Positions 8,446 through 17,357 of a stretch of DNA of 38,469 nucleotides are shown here, piece after piece. A program made the translations under genes and the position numbers. The stretch is taken from NCBI GenBank assembly GCA_021805205.1, contig JAJZFV010000034.1:1-38469 (forward strand), in the 5' to 3' direction. The stretch is from Actinomycetes bacterium. Its GTDB lineage: Bacteria > Actinomycetota > Acidimicrobiia > Acidimicrobiales > Acidimicrobiaceae. Numbering within the stretch: position 1 is the stretch's first letter; every line of letters begins with the position of its first letter. The notes under the pieces were generated by a model. It was not told the origin of the DNA. It saw nothing but the letters and a program-made list of their open reading frames with translations, and did no database searches.

Positions 8446-9207
8446 ATGGATCTTAAATTACAAGGTAACAGGGCCTTGGTGACGGGTGGAACAAAGGGAA
8501 TTGGACGGGCCATCGTTGAGACCTTCCTAAAAGAAGGATCTCAAGTGGCCTTTTGTGCAAGAAACCCCGAAGAGGTGCGACAGACCCAGGAGGCATTTGC
8601 TTCTATAGGTCCAAAGGTAATTGGAAGCGTGGTCGACGTTGGCGATAAGGCAGCTATCGACGCTTGGGTCGCGAGCGCGGCCGAGGCGATGGGCGGAATC
8701 GACACTGTCGTAAATAACGTAAGTGCCTTGGCCATCCCAGATACCGATGAGAACTGGGAGCTATCGCTACGGGTGGACCTAATGGGAACTGTAAACGTGA
8801 CCAAGGCCGCTTTTAGCCATCTCGAGCAGAGTTCCAACGCATCGGTGATTAACATCTCGAGCGTTTCGGGTCGCGAAGCAGACTTTGCCGGTGGACCTTA
8901 CGGTACCGTCAAGTCAGCAATTATTGCATATAGCGCACACCTCGCCTTTACCTATGCCGCCCAAGGAATTAGGGCTAATACTGTATCGCCAGGCAACACC
9001 TACTTTGAAGGTGGGGTATGGAATCAAATCGAGGAGGGCAATCCCGATCTATTCAATATGGCACTAGGACTAAATCCAACTGGCAAGATGGGTACAGCTG
9101 AGGACTCGGCTAACGCCGTCGTCTTTTTAGCCTCACCACTAGCAAGTCGTATCAGTGGAACCAACCTCGTTGTTGATGGTGCCCTTACCCGAGGAATTCA
9201 GTTCTAA
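8446..9207 (+). CDS. SDR-family oxidoreductase
   Basis: A 253-aa classical short-chain dehydrogenase. The cofactor loop is TGGTKGIG (13-20), the NNV motif is at 90-92, and the catalytic triad is S139, Y152 and K156 (NISS, then YGTVK). The reaction is NAD(P)-dependent interconversion of an alcohol and a carbonyl. ATG 8446 follows AGGGGG. It stands alone between two gaps, downstream of the aminotransferase; it could reduce or oxidise a product of that enzyme, but nothing in the sequence proves it. Confidence 0.87.
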   Translation: MDLKLQGNRALVTGGTKGIGRAIVETFLKEGSQVAFCARNPEEVRQTQEAFASIGPKVIGSVVDVGDKAAIDAWVASAAEAMGGIDTVVNNVSALAIPDTDENWELSLRVDLMGTVNVTKAAFSHLEQSSNASVINISSVSGREADFAGGPYGTVKSAIIAYSAHLAFTYAAQGIRANTVSPGNTYFEGGVWNQIEEGNPDLFNMALGLNPTGKMGTAEDSANAVVFLASPLASRISGTNLVVDGALTRGIQF

Positions 9208-9628
9208 CTTGACGATAGCCATAGCTATTGAAGTTGGAGCTTGTCTTCGATAGTTCAAGGTCGGCCAAAGGTGCAACTGGCGCCCCCAACCCAATTAGGT
9301 ATTGGTGGTCGGCTATCTGAAGCAGACAGAGCCATGAGAGGCTTTGACTCTCTCTAGGCTCTGTCTGCTTCTGGCACCTTGGCGTAGTCAAGGAGATTTA
9401 GTTACTGATTGAACTTTGCGAATCGAGGCAGCTACAACCCTCTTTTAGCAAGAATTCAAAAGTGTGCTAGATGTAGTGTTGTCAAAGGTTGCAGTCGCTT
9501 CCTCTGTCGAAGCGGGTACCGGGAAGTTTTCAACCGGTGTTTTATAAGCTTCAGTCGTTTTGACTTGACAGTGCGACTGAGGCGAAGGCTATTCGAAATC
9601 TAATATTGTGCGATAGGCGGTGGGGTAG
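9208..9628. other. 421-nt gap with a perfect 14-bp hairpin
   Basis: No credible gene; a 64-residue frame at 9409 lacks a start signal and family features. The region holds the hairpin at 9320-9370 described separately. The remainder is AT/GC-mixed sequence without a clear promoter. Confidence 0.4.
9320..9370. terminator. Long hairpin (14-bp perfect stem plus nested 5-bp stem)
   Basis: AAGCAGACAGAGCC (9320-9333) pairs perfectly with GGCTCTGTCTGCTT (9357-9370). Inside the loop GAGAG (9336-9340) can pair with CTCTC (9348-9352). It lies 113 nt after the SDR stop. No T-run follows, so it is either a transcript-end stabiliser or another palindromic element rather than a textbook intrinsic terminator. 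Confidence 0.5.
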
Positions 9629-10864
9629 TTGAGCGAAGAGTCAAAACAGACCAGATTTGATCGTTTTAATCGCCCCACCTTTGCTGAGATCCTTCCGATG
9701 GTTGATCTGAAGCTTCCGAATTTGATGGCTCCAGAGCTTCCAAGGAGCGTTGCGACGATCAACGACATCCGTCTTCGAGCTTCAAAGATGGTTCCAAGGA
9801 GCGTCTTTGACTACGTCGATGGCTCAGCTGGTGACGAATCGACCTATAAAAATTCCTTGGAGCTATTTTCGCGGGTGAGATTTACTCCTAGGCAGTTGCA
9901 AGGGGTAGAAAGTGTCGATCTAAGGACGAACTTCGTCGGAGTTGAATCGCCACTTCCTTTTGCCCTTGCTCCAACTGGATTTACTCGGCTGATGCACCAT
10001 CAAGGAGAGCTGGCGGTGGGGCGCGCGGCTGCAAAGAAAGAGGTGATCTATACCCTTTCTACCATGGGCACGATAGCTCCGGGAGAACTATCGTCCTACC
10101 TGCCGCACTCCAAGCTCTTCTTTCAGCTCTATATCTGGCGCGATCGATCTTTTACGATTGACCTGCTCGAGCAGGTAAGAGGTGCCGGGTATCGGGCAAT
10201 AATGCTCACCATCGATACCGCAACTGCTGGCCTTCGATATCGCGATGAGCGAAATGGATTTGCGATACCACCCAAGATAACCCCAAAGACCATCGCTGAT
10301 ATGGCGCTTCATCCTCGTTGGTGGGTAAACCTACTAACGAGGCCGCCACTTGAGTTTGCCACGCTGAAGTCGACCGACGGCACAGTTTCAGATCTAGTTC
10401 GATCGGTATTTGACCCTCGTTTGAACTACGACGACCTAGCTTTCCTGCGAGAGAGTTGGGATGGCCCAATCATCGTAAAAGGAGTCCAGTCACCCAACGA
10501 CGCTAGAGTGATGGCAGATATGGGTGTCGAGGCGGTCCTTCTCTCTAACCACGGTGGGAGGCAATTGGATCACTCGATGGAGCCGCTCCGTTTAATTGAG
10601 CCCACTCGAGATCTGGTGGGCGATTCGATCCAAGTCTTTCTCGATGGAGGAGTGCGATCTGGAAGCGATATTCTCGCGGCTATGTGTCTTGGTGCTAGCG
10701 GTGTCTTCTTAGGGCGACCTTACCTATATGGTTTGATGGCCAACGGTCAACGCGGGGTCGAGAGGGTGATCGATATTTTTGCCAAAGAACTGACGGTTCA
10801 AATGCAACTTCTAGGAGTATCGTCGTTGTCTCAACTAAATAGAGAGATGGTAACGCTTTTATAA
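9629..10864 (+). CDS. FMN-dependent alpha-hydroxy-acid oxidase/dehydrogenase (LldD/glycolate oxidase family)
   Basis: A 411-aa TIM-barrel flavoprotein that oxidises L-2-hydroxy acids to keto acids. FMN contacts appear as ALAPTGFTRL (about 112-121), FQLYIWRDR (about 165-173) and IIVKGV with K284. The catalytic HGGRQLD has H308 and R311. The phosphate-binding end, FLDGGVRSGSDILAAMCLGASGVFLGRPYLYGL, is intact. FMN enzymes of this type include lactate dehydrogenase, lactate monooxygenase, glycolate oxidase and mandelate dehydrogenase. The long lead before the barrel and the HP-rich insertion around 220-250 cannot be matched to one of these with certainty. The TTG start (MSEESKQTRF) has a GGTGGGG stretch upstream. 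Confidence 0.87.
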   Translation: MSEESKQTRFDRFNRPTFAEILPMVDLKLPNLMAPELPRSVATINDIRLRASKMVPRSVFDYVDGSAGDESTYKNSLELFSRVRFTPRQLQGVESVDLRTNFVGVESPLPFALAPTGFTRLMHHQGELAVGRAAAKKEVIYTLSTMGTIAPGELSSYLPHSKLFFQLYIWRDRSFTIDLLEQVRGAGYRAIMLTIDTATAGLRYRDERNGFAIPPKITPKTIADMALHPRWWVNLLTRPPLEFATLKSTDGTVSDLVRSVFDPRLNYDDLAFLRESWDGPIIVKGVQSPNDARVMADMGVEAVLLSNHGGRQLDHSMEPLRLIEPTRDLVGDSIQVFLDGGVRSGSDILAAMCLGASGVFLGRPYLYGLMANGQRGVERVIDIFAKELTVQMQLLGVSSLSQLNREMVTLL

Positions 10865-10972
10865 GAGTAGCTAAAGGTCTCAAAATACCACGATTGGCCA
10901 CTATTGCAACTTGCCCTTAGGCATTGTCGACAAAGACAAAAACAGAAAACTGTCGCCAATCCAGCACGTCGC

Positions 10973-11010
10973 CCGTGGTGATGCCAGCCTTTAGGGGCTT
11001 GACACCACGG
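10973..11010. terminator. Hairpin between hydroxy-acid oxidase and acetamidase genes
   Basis: CCGTGGTG (10973-10980) pairs perfectly with CACCACGG (11003-11010). AGCC (10986-10989) and GGCT (10996-10999) form a nested stem. It lies 109 nt past the upstream stop and 45 nt before the next ATG, so it may end the upstream transcript or sit in the leader of the acetamidase mRNA. Confidence 0.4.
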
Positions 11011-11054
11011 AAACAATATTTGAAGTAGAAGTAGAGATAAAGGAGAGTATCAAG

Positions 11055-12053
11055 ATGGAGATAATTGAATTTAGGCCTACGCGAGATCAGTTCGTGTATA
11101 CCTTCGGTGGCAACAAGCCAGCCATGGCTATCAAGCCTGGAACTGTGTTGAAGCTGTGGAGTGAAGACGCCTTCAACAACACCATCAAGTCAGTTACCGA
11201 CCTCTCAAGTGAGAAGGTCGACATGAACTTCATCAACCCTCAAACCGGCCCGTTCTACGTACAAGGGGCAGAGCCCGGCGACACCTTGGTGCTGCACATT
11301 GTAGATCTAACCCCGGCACGCAACTACGGAGTATCGTCGGCGATTCCATTCTTTGGTGGTTTGACTGCCACTGACAGAACCGCCCTATTACACGATCCTC
11401 TCCCTGATACCACTTGGATCTATGAACTTGATCGAAGCCGAGGCACTGTAGGCTTCCAAGCTCGTTTTAGTGACTTTCAGGTGGACCTTCCGATATCGCC
11501 AATGCTAGGAACCGTTGGAGTTGCTCCGGCGGCTAACGAGGTAAGAACCTCACTTACACCGGAGCGATTTGGTGGAAATATGGATACCCCAGACATGAAG
11601 GCCGGAACTACGGTGTACCTAGGCGTGAATGTCGAAGGGGCTCTCTTTTCGATTGGAGACGGCCACTACCGCCAAGGCGAAGGCGAATCCTGTGGCACCG
11701 CGGTCGAAGGAGCGATGGACTCGACCATCATCGTCGAACTCATCAAGGGAAGAGCTCCGCTTTGGCCTCGCCTTGAGACCGACGAGGAGATCATAACCGT
11801 AGGTTCGTCTAGACCCCTCGAAGACTCTTGGAGGATCGCAAACGTAGAGATGGTTCGCTGGTTGGAAGAGTTGTTCGGCCTTCATACCATGGACGCCTAC
11901 CAGCTCCTCTCCCAAACCTCTAAGGTTCCAGTGGCAAATGTGGTTGACATCAACTATTCGATGACCGCTAAGGTTCCGAAGAATCTCATTCCGAAGGTCG
12001 CAACCTATGACGGTATGCGTGAGAATCTACTTGAGGTCGCTCGCTCGCTTTAG
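11055..12053 (+). CDS. Acetamidase/formamidase family amidohydrolase
   Basis: A 332-aa protein of the FmdA/AmdA family, which hydrolyses short amides to ammonia and a carboxylate. Family blocks are visible: VEGAEPGD-like VQGAEPGDTLVLHI (69-82), GTVGVAPA (152-159), GGNMDTPDMKAGTTVYL (173-189), and GDGHYRQGEGESCGTAVE (201-218), whose acidic and His residues form the active site in this family. AGGAG (11041-11045) lies 9 nt before ATG 11055. The length matches bacterial members of roughly 300-330 aa. The gene stands alone, so its physiological amide is unknown; it may release ammonia from amides of the compounds handled nearby. Confidence 0.88.
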   Translation: MEIIEFRPTRDQFVYTFGGNKPAMAIKPGTVLKLWSEDAFNNTIKSVTDLSSEKVDMNFINPQTGPFYVQGAEPGDTLVLHIVDLTPARNYGVSSAIPFFGGLTATDRTALLHDPLPDTTWIYELDRSRGTVGFQARFSDFQVDLPISPMLGTVGVAPAANEVRTSLTPERFGGNMDTPDMKAGTTVYLGVNVEGALFSIGDGHYRQGEGESCGTAVEGAMDSTIIVELIKGRAPLWPRLETDEEIITVGSSRPLEDSWRIANVEMVRWLEELFGLHTMDAYQLLSQTSKVPVANVVDINYSMTAKVPKNLIPKVATYDGMRENLLEVARSL

Positions 12054-12481
12054 GGTGTTGCATCCGAGGAGATCATTGCTTAGCGCGCCAGGTTCGAGAG
12101 CTTTGGCGTTGATTGCAATCGAGTAGTGATCTCTTTTAGAGGCCCTGGGAAGGCTACTGTCTTTGTGTTCCAAGGGTTGAAGTAGATAGTACGGCTGCCA
12201 AGCTAGCTTTGGCCCTAGCTTCAACCCACCAAGAGCCACTTCAGAGGCAGTAAAACGAAAGTTTTCGAAATGGTCTTTTAGTAAGGTGCGAGGGCTGGGA
12301 TATCTGGTGGCGAAGGAGTTTCCCCGAGACTAGCTACCACGGTGGTATTTGAAGTTCGCCGCTTTGCTAAAGAGGCTTTGTTAAAGCGATAAGGCAACTT
12401 CTATCGACCGATTTAGGCACTGTGGCTTCACCGGTATTTTCCTTATTTTCAAATTGCGAGCCTATGTGAAAGGAAGACTTG
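12054..12481. other. 428-nt gap with a nested inverted repeat
   Basis: GGGTTGAAG (12174-12182) pairs perfectly with CTTCAACCC (12219-12227). Within the loop GCCAA and TTGGC flank an AGCTAGCT palindrome and can form a second stem. The structure is 121 nt after the acetamidase stop. No gene is seen in the gap. Confidence 0.45.
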
Positions 12482-13249
12482 ATGGGCGCATCAAGGAGTG
12501 TAGCTTTAGTAACTGGAGCTGGGTCCCCCTCTGGTATCGGCATTGCCATTGCAAAGGAGCTCTCTAAGGACCATGAAATCGTGGTTGTAACCTCTACCAC
12601 TGAGAGAATCTATGCCAGAGCCAAAGAGATCACCTCCAATAGCTGCGAAGGAGTTGGCTTTATCTGTGACCACAGCGATGAGGCTTCGGTATTGGACCTC
12701 TTCTCCAAGCTGGAAGGGCTAGGTGCGCTCCGCACTCTAGTAAACAACGCCGGTATGGTTCAAGTTGGATCAAATGAAACCTTCCTTCAGAGCCACGAGA
12801 TCGAATTATCTCAATGGAACGCTTCGATCGCACGCAACCTTACGACTGCAATGCTGGCGACCAGATCTGCGTTAGCCCAGATGCGTCGTAACTTCTTTGG
12901 TCGGATCGTAAACATTGCCTCTACCACTGGCTTTATACAGACCAACGTTGGCGAGGTCGCTTATGCCTCAGCAAAGGCGGCGATGGTAGGATTGACAAAG
13001 ACGGTCGCCTTGGAAAATGCCAGATTTAATATCACCTGTAATGCAATTGCTCCGGGATGGATCGCTACCCCCTCCTCGACCGAAGAGGAGCTCCGCCACG
13101 GTAAAGCAACACCTTTAGGTAGAAGCGGTCGTCCAGAGGAGATAGCCACCCTAGCGCGATACCTCGCCTCTGAAGGAAGTTCCTATCTCACAGGGCAGAT
13201 AATAGTGGTAGATGGTGGTAACAGCATCATCGAAGGACTTTCTCGATAG
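12482..13249 (+). CDS. SDR-family oxidoreductase (FabG-like)
   Basis: A 255-aa classical SDR. The glycine loop is VTGAGSPSGIGIA, NNAG is at about 88-91, and the catalytic residues are S147 (NIAS), Y161 and K165 (YASAK). The C-terminal PGWIATP and YLTGQIIVVDGG segments are typical of FabG-like enzymes. ATG 12482 is preferred over the TTG three bases earlier because AAGGAAG (12469-12475) is then at normal spacing. It probably oxidises or reduces a hydroxy/keto compound with NAD(P). It is followed after 182 nt by an MFS carrier on the same strand. Confidence 0.86.
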   Translation: MGASRSVALVTGAGSPSGIGIAIAKELSKDHEIVVVTSTTERIYARAKEITSNSCEGVGFICDHSDEASVLDLFSKLEGLGALRTLVNNAGMVQVGSNETFLQSHEIELSQWNASIARNLTTAMLATRSALAQMRRNFFGRIVNIASTTGFIQTNVGEVAYASAKAAMVGLTKTVALENARFNITCNAIAPGWIATPSSTEEELRHGKATPLGRSGRPEEIATLARYLASEGSSYLTGQIIVVDGGNSIIEGLSR

Positions 13250-13431
13250 GGGCCCGATGGAGATAGGGCACTTTTGCCGAAGGTAACATTGCATTAAGTG
13301 ACAAAGCGCACCGTGAAAGTTAACTGTTCATACCACTAGCCTGATAGTTAGAGGTTGAATGCAGGAAGAGGGTAATCTCCTCGGAAAGTGGTTCAAGTAC
13401 CTCTAGTGAACTGTCAATCCTTGGAGATCAA

Positions 13432-14652
13432 GTGAATGAGACCAGGGGAATTGCAGCCTCAATAAGGCGCCTTCTCGAACTATCAACGCAAGAGTTGATC
13501 GTAATTTCGATCTACCTATTTGCAACAGGGCTATTTAGAGCTAGCCAAAACGCAGCTCAGACTACCATGCCCCTAATCGGCCACGAGTTACTTGGAATTG
13601 GAGTGACTCGAATTGGACTATTGGCTACAATTTGGGGCGGTGCATCGGTTGCAACCAACCTGACAATTGCGAGCCTGAGGCGGGCCCATAGAAGCATCTT
13701 TATAACTGGGCTTGTAGCTTTCCCATTTGCAATGTTGGCGTTAGTTCTGGCTCGAAGCTACATTGAATTGATTGCATCGGTGCTCCTCCTCGCGGTTAGC
13801 GGAGGAATAATTATGCCCGCCCTAGCGAGCTCCTCGGCCAATTTGGGTTCTGTCTCATCCAAGCGTGGGGCAGTGGCATTTACTGTAGCCCTTAGCCTTA
13901 GCCTTGCTATAGGTCCACTGATTGAATCTGCAGCACTGCACTTGAGCCATGATTCTCTTCGCCTGGCACTTGCCTCCTTCATCCCACTTGCGGCTATTGG
14001 ATCTGGTCTAGGAGTTGCAAAGTTGGGTAAAGTCGATACAAAAGTAGGCGAGCGTGGAGGTCAAGGTAGTACCGCATACATCCTCTTCAAGGAGAGGGGC
14101 TTTCGCGACGCAGTCTTTAGCCTTGCCCTCTATCAATTTCCATTCGTGGCTATCATCAGCTTTGCCGCAATTCTGGCGCGATCTCGATTCGGCTCCACCG
14201 CCGCCTTCTCCCAAGAGGCACTTACGGTCTTCTTTCTTGTATCCTTTGCCTCACGAGCGTTCTTGCTACTACATCCGACTAAAGAACGAGATCTCGATTG
14301 GCTCAGGGTCTCTGCGATATTGACCATCGTCGGGGTAGTCGTTATCGGACTTTCGACCAACTCTATTTGGTTCGTGGTAGCTATGGTTTTACTTGGAGTA
14401 CCCCATGGTCTTACATATCCCCTGGCCCTAAATCTATTGAATGAGACAGCAACCCCTTCCCAACTCGCCAAAGGCAATTCTATCCTTTCGGCTACGACAG
14501 GAATGATTTCATTGGCTGGGCCATTCGTAATTGGACTTTTGTCGGCCCGATTCGGAATATCGGTGATGTTTCTTCTGATGGTGATTCCGACCCTTCTATT
14601 TTCTGCCCCGCTCTTTATACGACGCAACCTGGGATCGCTGCTCACCGGCTAA
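13432..14652 (+). CDS. MFS transporter, about 12 TM
   Basis: A 406-aa membrane protein with about 12 hydrophobic segments arranged as two six-helix halves. The cytoplasmic loop between the halves is around residues 195-225 (LGKVDTKVGERGGQGSTA). It starts with GTG 13432, preceded by GGAG at 5-nt spacing. The classic motif A is not well kept. The fold indicates a secondary carrier for a small organic solute or drug; direction and substrate cannot be told. The stretch before it contains AGAGGT...ACCTCT and CACTAG...CTAGTG pairs that could form a leader hairpin. The gene is convergent with the ABC ATPase at 14994. Confidence 0.82.
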   Translation: MNETRGIAASIRRLLELSTQELIVISIYLFATGLFRASQNAAQTTMPLIGHELLGIGVTRIGLLATIWGGASVATNLTIASLRRAHRSIFITGLVAFPFAMLALVLARSYIELIASVLLLAVSGGIIMPALASSSANLGSVSSKRGAVAFTVALSLSLAIGPLIESAALHLSHDSLRLALASFIPLAAIGSGLGVAKLGKVDTKVGERGGQGSTAYILFKERGFRDAVFSLALYQFPFVAIISFAAILARSRFGSTAAFSQEALTVFFLVSFASRAFLLLHPTKERDLDWLRVSAILTIVGVVVIGLSTNSIWFVVAMVLLGVPHGLTYPLALNLLNETATPSQLAKGNSILSATTGMISLAGPFVIGLLSARFGISVMFLLMVIPTLLFSAPLFIRRNLGSLLTG

Positions 14653-14993
14653 CTCTAGGCCCTTATGGTGACCAAGTCAGAGGTGACGTTGACCTGGACC
14701 GACGAACTAAGAGGTCGTTTGTAATCAAAAGATCTAGCTTGGGGTTCGTTCTTTTGGATAAGAGCTCACGGACTCCAAATAGAGTCAATCCGGGGTCAAA
14801 GAGCCAGCCATTGTAAGGTGCAATATGCACTACTCGACACTCTCGAGATGGGTGACATGGGTATATAAGTTCAAATTAAACTTGGTAACAAAGAGGTTAG
14901 CGACGACCAGAGGCGCTCGACGAATTTGGAGAATCGACTGTATATAAAGTTAACTGGTTTGGCTTTGACAAAGGGAGATCCGCCTTAGCGCCG
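14653..14993. other. 341-nt gap between convergent genes
   Basis: I see no gene and no strong terminator. There is a small CTCGA-N5-TCGAG hairpin near 14846-14860. The region was checked by eye for tRNA features and none was found. Confidence 0.35.
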
Positions 14994-16160
14994 TTAAATC
15001 GCCTCGCCTGTGGCAATATCAAAAAATAATGTCTTTTCGCTATTTAGGGTTAGATCGATCTCTTGTCCGGTTTGAAAGTGGTAGTTAGGTGGTATCCTTG
15101 CCACACCAACTCCACTTCCGCCACCCTTATTGGCTCCGAACTCGATATCTGTCATATCTTCATCCTCGGCAATTGCTCCAGCTACTTTGATCGCCTTAGC
15201 GTTGAAGCGAAAGTAGACCAGGAGTTCAGATCCCAGGGCCTCAACTAGATCTACCGCCACCTTGATGTTGCTATAGCTCTGGCTTGTTGCAACCGAGAGG
15301 TGTTCCGGTCGAAAGCCAACAGCCACTTTTTTTCCACGGTATCGATCCAAATTGGCATTCGTGTAGCTTGCAAGTTCTACCCGTTGGCCGCCGAGGTTGA
15401 TGTAGCTTCCATCTTCAGAGAGCCCCGCCTCAAAGATGTTCATCGAAGGTGACCCAATGAAACTCGCTACAAAAAGGTTGGCGGGTTTGGAGTAGATGGT
15501 CTGAGGATCGGCGCACTGCTGAAGATCGCCGGCGTGCATCACGGCAACTCGGTCTCCCATCGTCATCGCCTCTACTTGGTCGTGGGTTACATACAGGGTG
15601 GCAACACCCAATTGTCGCTGCACCCGGGAGACCTCGGCCCGCATTTTAACTCTAAGGTTGGCATCTAAGTTAGATAGAGGTTCATCCATGAGAAAGACTG
15701 AAGGGTCGCGAACTATTGCACGACCCATGGCTACTCTTTGACGTTGACCGCCGGAGAGCTGTCCAGGCTTCTTCTCCAGCTGCTCCATAAGTCCTAAAAC
15801 TTCAGCCGCATTTGCTACAGATCTTGCCACCTCCTCTTTACTCTTCTTCCGAAGGGTTAGGGCAAAGCCGATATTTTGTGCAACTGTCATATGGGGATAA
15901 AGTGCGTAATTCTGAAAGACCATAGCAATGTCTCTATCGCGTGCGGTAAGGTCGTTTACAATACGATCACCGATCATTAGAGTCCCGTCCGAGATCTCTT
16001 CCAATCCTGCAACCATTCGAAGTGTGGTGGTCTTTCCACACCCGGATGGGCCGACAAGTACCACAAATTCACCCTCTCTTATTGAGAGATCTAAGCCTTG
16101 GACGACCTTTTGGCCATTTGGATAGACCTTTGTAAGCTTTTCCATGGTTACAGTTGCCAT
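14994..16160 (-). CDS. Sugar ABC transporter ATP-binding protein (MalK/UgpC/MsmX type)
   Basis: A 388-aa ATPase with a complete nucleotide-binding domain: Walker A GPSGCGKT (37-44), Q83 (FQNYALYPHMTV), signature LSGGQ (135-139), Walker B FLMDE (156-160) and switch H193. The C-terminal 140 residues form the TOBE/regulatory domain typical of carbohydrate ABC importers. ATG 16160 (MATVTMEKLTKVYP) is chosen over longer versions because family members start here and AAAGGGGG lies just upstream. Binding protein and permeases are encoded 10-16 kb away with no ATPase beside them, so this is their likely energy subunit. A promoter-proximal 10-mer shared with the binding-protein gene supports that link. 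It may also serve other importers. Confidence 0.92.
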   Translation of the reverse strand: MATVTMEKLTKVYPNGQKVVQGLDLSIREGEFVVLVGPSGCGKTTTLRMVAGLEEISDGTLMIGDRIVNDLTARDRDIAMVFQNYALYPHMTVAQNIGFALTLRKKSKEEVARSVANAAEVLGLMEQLEKKPGQLSGGQRQRVAMGRAIVRDPSVFLMDEPLSNLDANLRVKMRAEVSRVQRQLGVATLYVTHDQVEAMTMGDRVAVMHAGDLQQCADPQTIYSKPANLFVASFIGSPSMNIFEAGLSEDGSYINLGGQRVELASYTNANLDRYRGKKVAVGFRPEHLSVATSQSYSNIKVAVDLVEALGSELLVYFRFNAKAIKVAGAIAEDEDMTDIEFGANKGGGSGVGVARIPPNYHFQTGQEIDLTLNSEKTLFFDIATGEAI

Positions 16161-16525
16161 TGGAGCCCCCTTTGAACGGCTTTCGACTTGACGAAGAACC
16201 AACTTTGGTGAAAAAATAGTCGATATCAGATAAGAGTTCTTACCACTGACCAGTTTCAAATGTTAGCATGGCCAAATAGCCTCTGCTACAAAAGGCGGTC
16301 AAGTTTTTTCACCGTCTGGAGGGGCCATGTTATCTTTAAAGTGGACAAAGGTAGACTTCGGCGTACTCAAGGTGCATCAAAGGCTAGAAAGAGGGTTCGT
16401 CTTGGAGGTAGTGCCGATCGATTCGAGTATTGGCGGTACAAGGTGGCGATCTGCCTTCAGCCACCGCTGTACCAACTCTAGAGAGGTGCGCCGTATGCAA
16501 TTTGAGGTAAGACCGAGAGGAGTCT
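16161..16525. other. 365-nt divergent region between ABC ATPase and FadR-type regulator
   Basis: No gene is called here. The left side contains the candidate ATPase promoter and the shared 10-mer (listed separately). An alternative reverse-strand promoter is TTGACC (16302-16297) with TATTTG 18 nt further. The regulator's own promoter could not be identified. Confidence 0.4.
16243..16265 (-). promoter_or_regulatory. ABC ATPase promoter region with TGGTCAGTGG element
   Basis: On the reverse strand an extended -10 (TG-C-TAACAT, hexamer 16265-16260) is followed after 7 nt by TGGTCAGTGG (16252-16243). The identical 10-mer occurs just after the -10 of the binding-protein promoter at 27794-27785. 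Both genes belong to the same presumed transporter, which makes a shared operator plausible. Confidence 0.45.
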
Positions 16526-17248
16526 ATGGATACTATCTGGCATCCAATTAAGGAGTCGGGTCACCTAACTGAGAAGATTGTCGCCCGAATTGAGCAGATA
16601 ATTGAAGAATCGCAGTTGACGGCTGGGTCCAGACTTCCTTCGGAGCGGGATCTGGCCCGACTTTTGGGAGTTTCGCGCCCCGCACTTCGCGAAGCGGTCA
16701 AGACCCTTGAAGCCCATGGTAGGGTTGCAGTTCGCCATGGTCAAGGCGTCTTTATAGTAGCAAGTGCAGACGACGTGATGAGAGATCGCCTCGCCAAGCA
16801 AGAGATCTCCATGACAGAGCTCTATGCCATGCGAAATGTGCTTGAGGCTCCGGCGGCGGGGTGGGCTGCAGCTAACGCTAGCGAGGAAGATATCGAACGC
16901 CTTCGTCTAGCCCTAGAAGCGGAAGAGGAGGCCCGAACTAACCCTACCGACTTTTCGCGCCTTGCCCAACTAGATTCTGGATTTCACCTCTTGATCGTAG
17001 AGATAGCCAGAAACCGTTTTCTACTGCAGACCGTAGGTATACTCCAGGAGATGATGGCCGCAGGAATGGACACTACATTGACGGTCCCTGGCCGCCTAGA
17101 GCGTTCACGACAGGATCATCGTGCAATATTTGAGGCGATTCGAGACCACGACGTCGAGGCGGCGCGAGTAGCTGCATCATCTCACATCATTGGCGCTCGT
17201 GAAGCGGCACTACTTCGAGTACGAGAAGCTGGCGAGATCCACCAGTAA
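16526..17248 (+). CDS. FadR-subfamily GntR transcriptional regulator (HTH + FCD)
   Basis: A 240-aa regulator with a winged HTH of the GntR type (residues 15-78; LTAGSRLPSERDLARLLGVSRPALREAVKTLEAHG). An all-helical FCD effector domain follows (about 98-235), including the D150/H154 pair (LDSGFHLLI) and the late DHRAIFEAI and SHI histidines that bind metal or carboxylate ligands in this family. GAGAGGAG precedes ATG 16526. It lies 109 nt before the sulfo-lyase operon, whose promoter carries a GGT-N3-ACC element of the form FadR-type proteins recognise, repeated at the ABC/GH31 promoter. It is the natural candidate repressor of the whole regulon; an organic-acid intermediate such as a sulfonated acid would be the inducer. 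Confidence 0.9.
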   Translation: MDTIWHPIKESGHLTEKIVARIEQIIEESQLTAGSRLPSERDLARLLGVSRPALREAVKTLEAHGRVAVRHGQGVFIVASADDVMRDRLAKQEISMTELYAMRNVLEAPAAGWAAANASEEDIERLRLALEAEEEARTNPTDFSRLAQLDSGFHLLIVEIARNRFLLQTVGILQEMMAAGMDTTLTVPGRLERSRQDHRAIFEAIRDHDVEAARVAASSHIIGAREAALLRVREAGEIHQ

Positions 17249-17276
17249 ATTGCTTCAAAGTCGAATCGATTTTTAA

Positions 17277-17325
17277 TTGACATCACCACCTTCAAGCGCT
17301 AGTGTTATTGGACAGAGGTCATACC
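17277..17325 (+). promoter_or_regulatory. Promoter and 16-bp operator of the sulfo-lyase operon
   Basis: TTGACA (17277-17282), 17 nt, TAGTGT (17300-17305), 4 nt, then GGACAGAGGTCATACC (17310-17325). The element covers the expected transcription start. Its 3' part, GGTCATACC, is a GGT-N3-ACC core as bound by FadR-subfamily GntR regulators. The same 16 bases with the same spacing to -35 and -10 occur at 32363-32315 on the other strand. Confidence 0.75.
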
Positions 17326-17357
17326 TTATAAACCAGATATTAACACTGAGGTGACGC

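Noticed and set aside
14133-14645. 170-residue frame antisense to the MFS carrier
   Set aside because: Fully inside a supported gene; highly charged composition typical of the complement of membrane-protein codons.
14653-14993. Possible tRNA-like stretch in the MFS-ATPase gap
   Set aside because: No acceptor stem pairing or T-loop GGTTCRA signature could be assembled.
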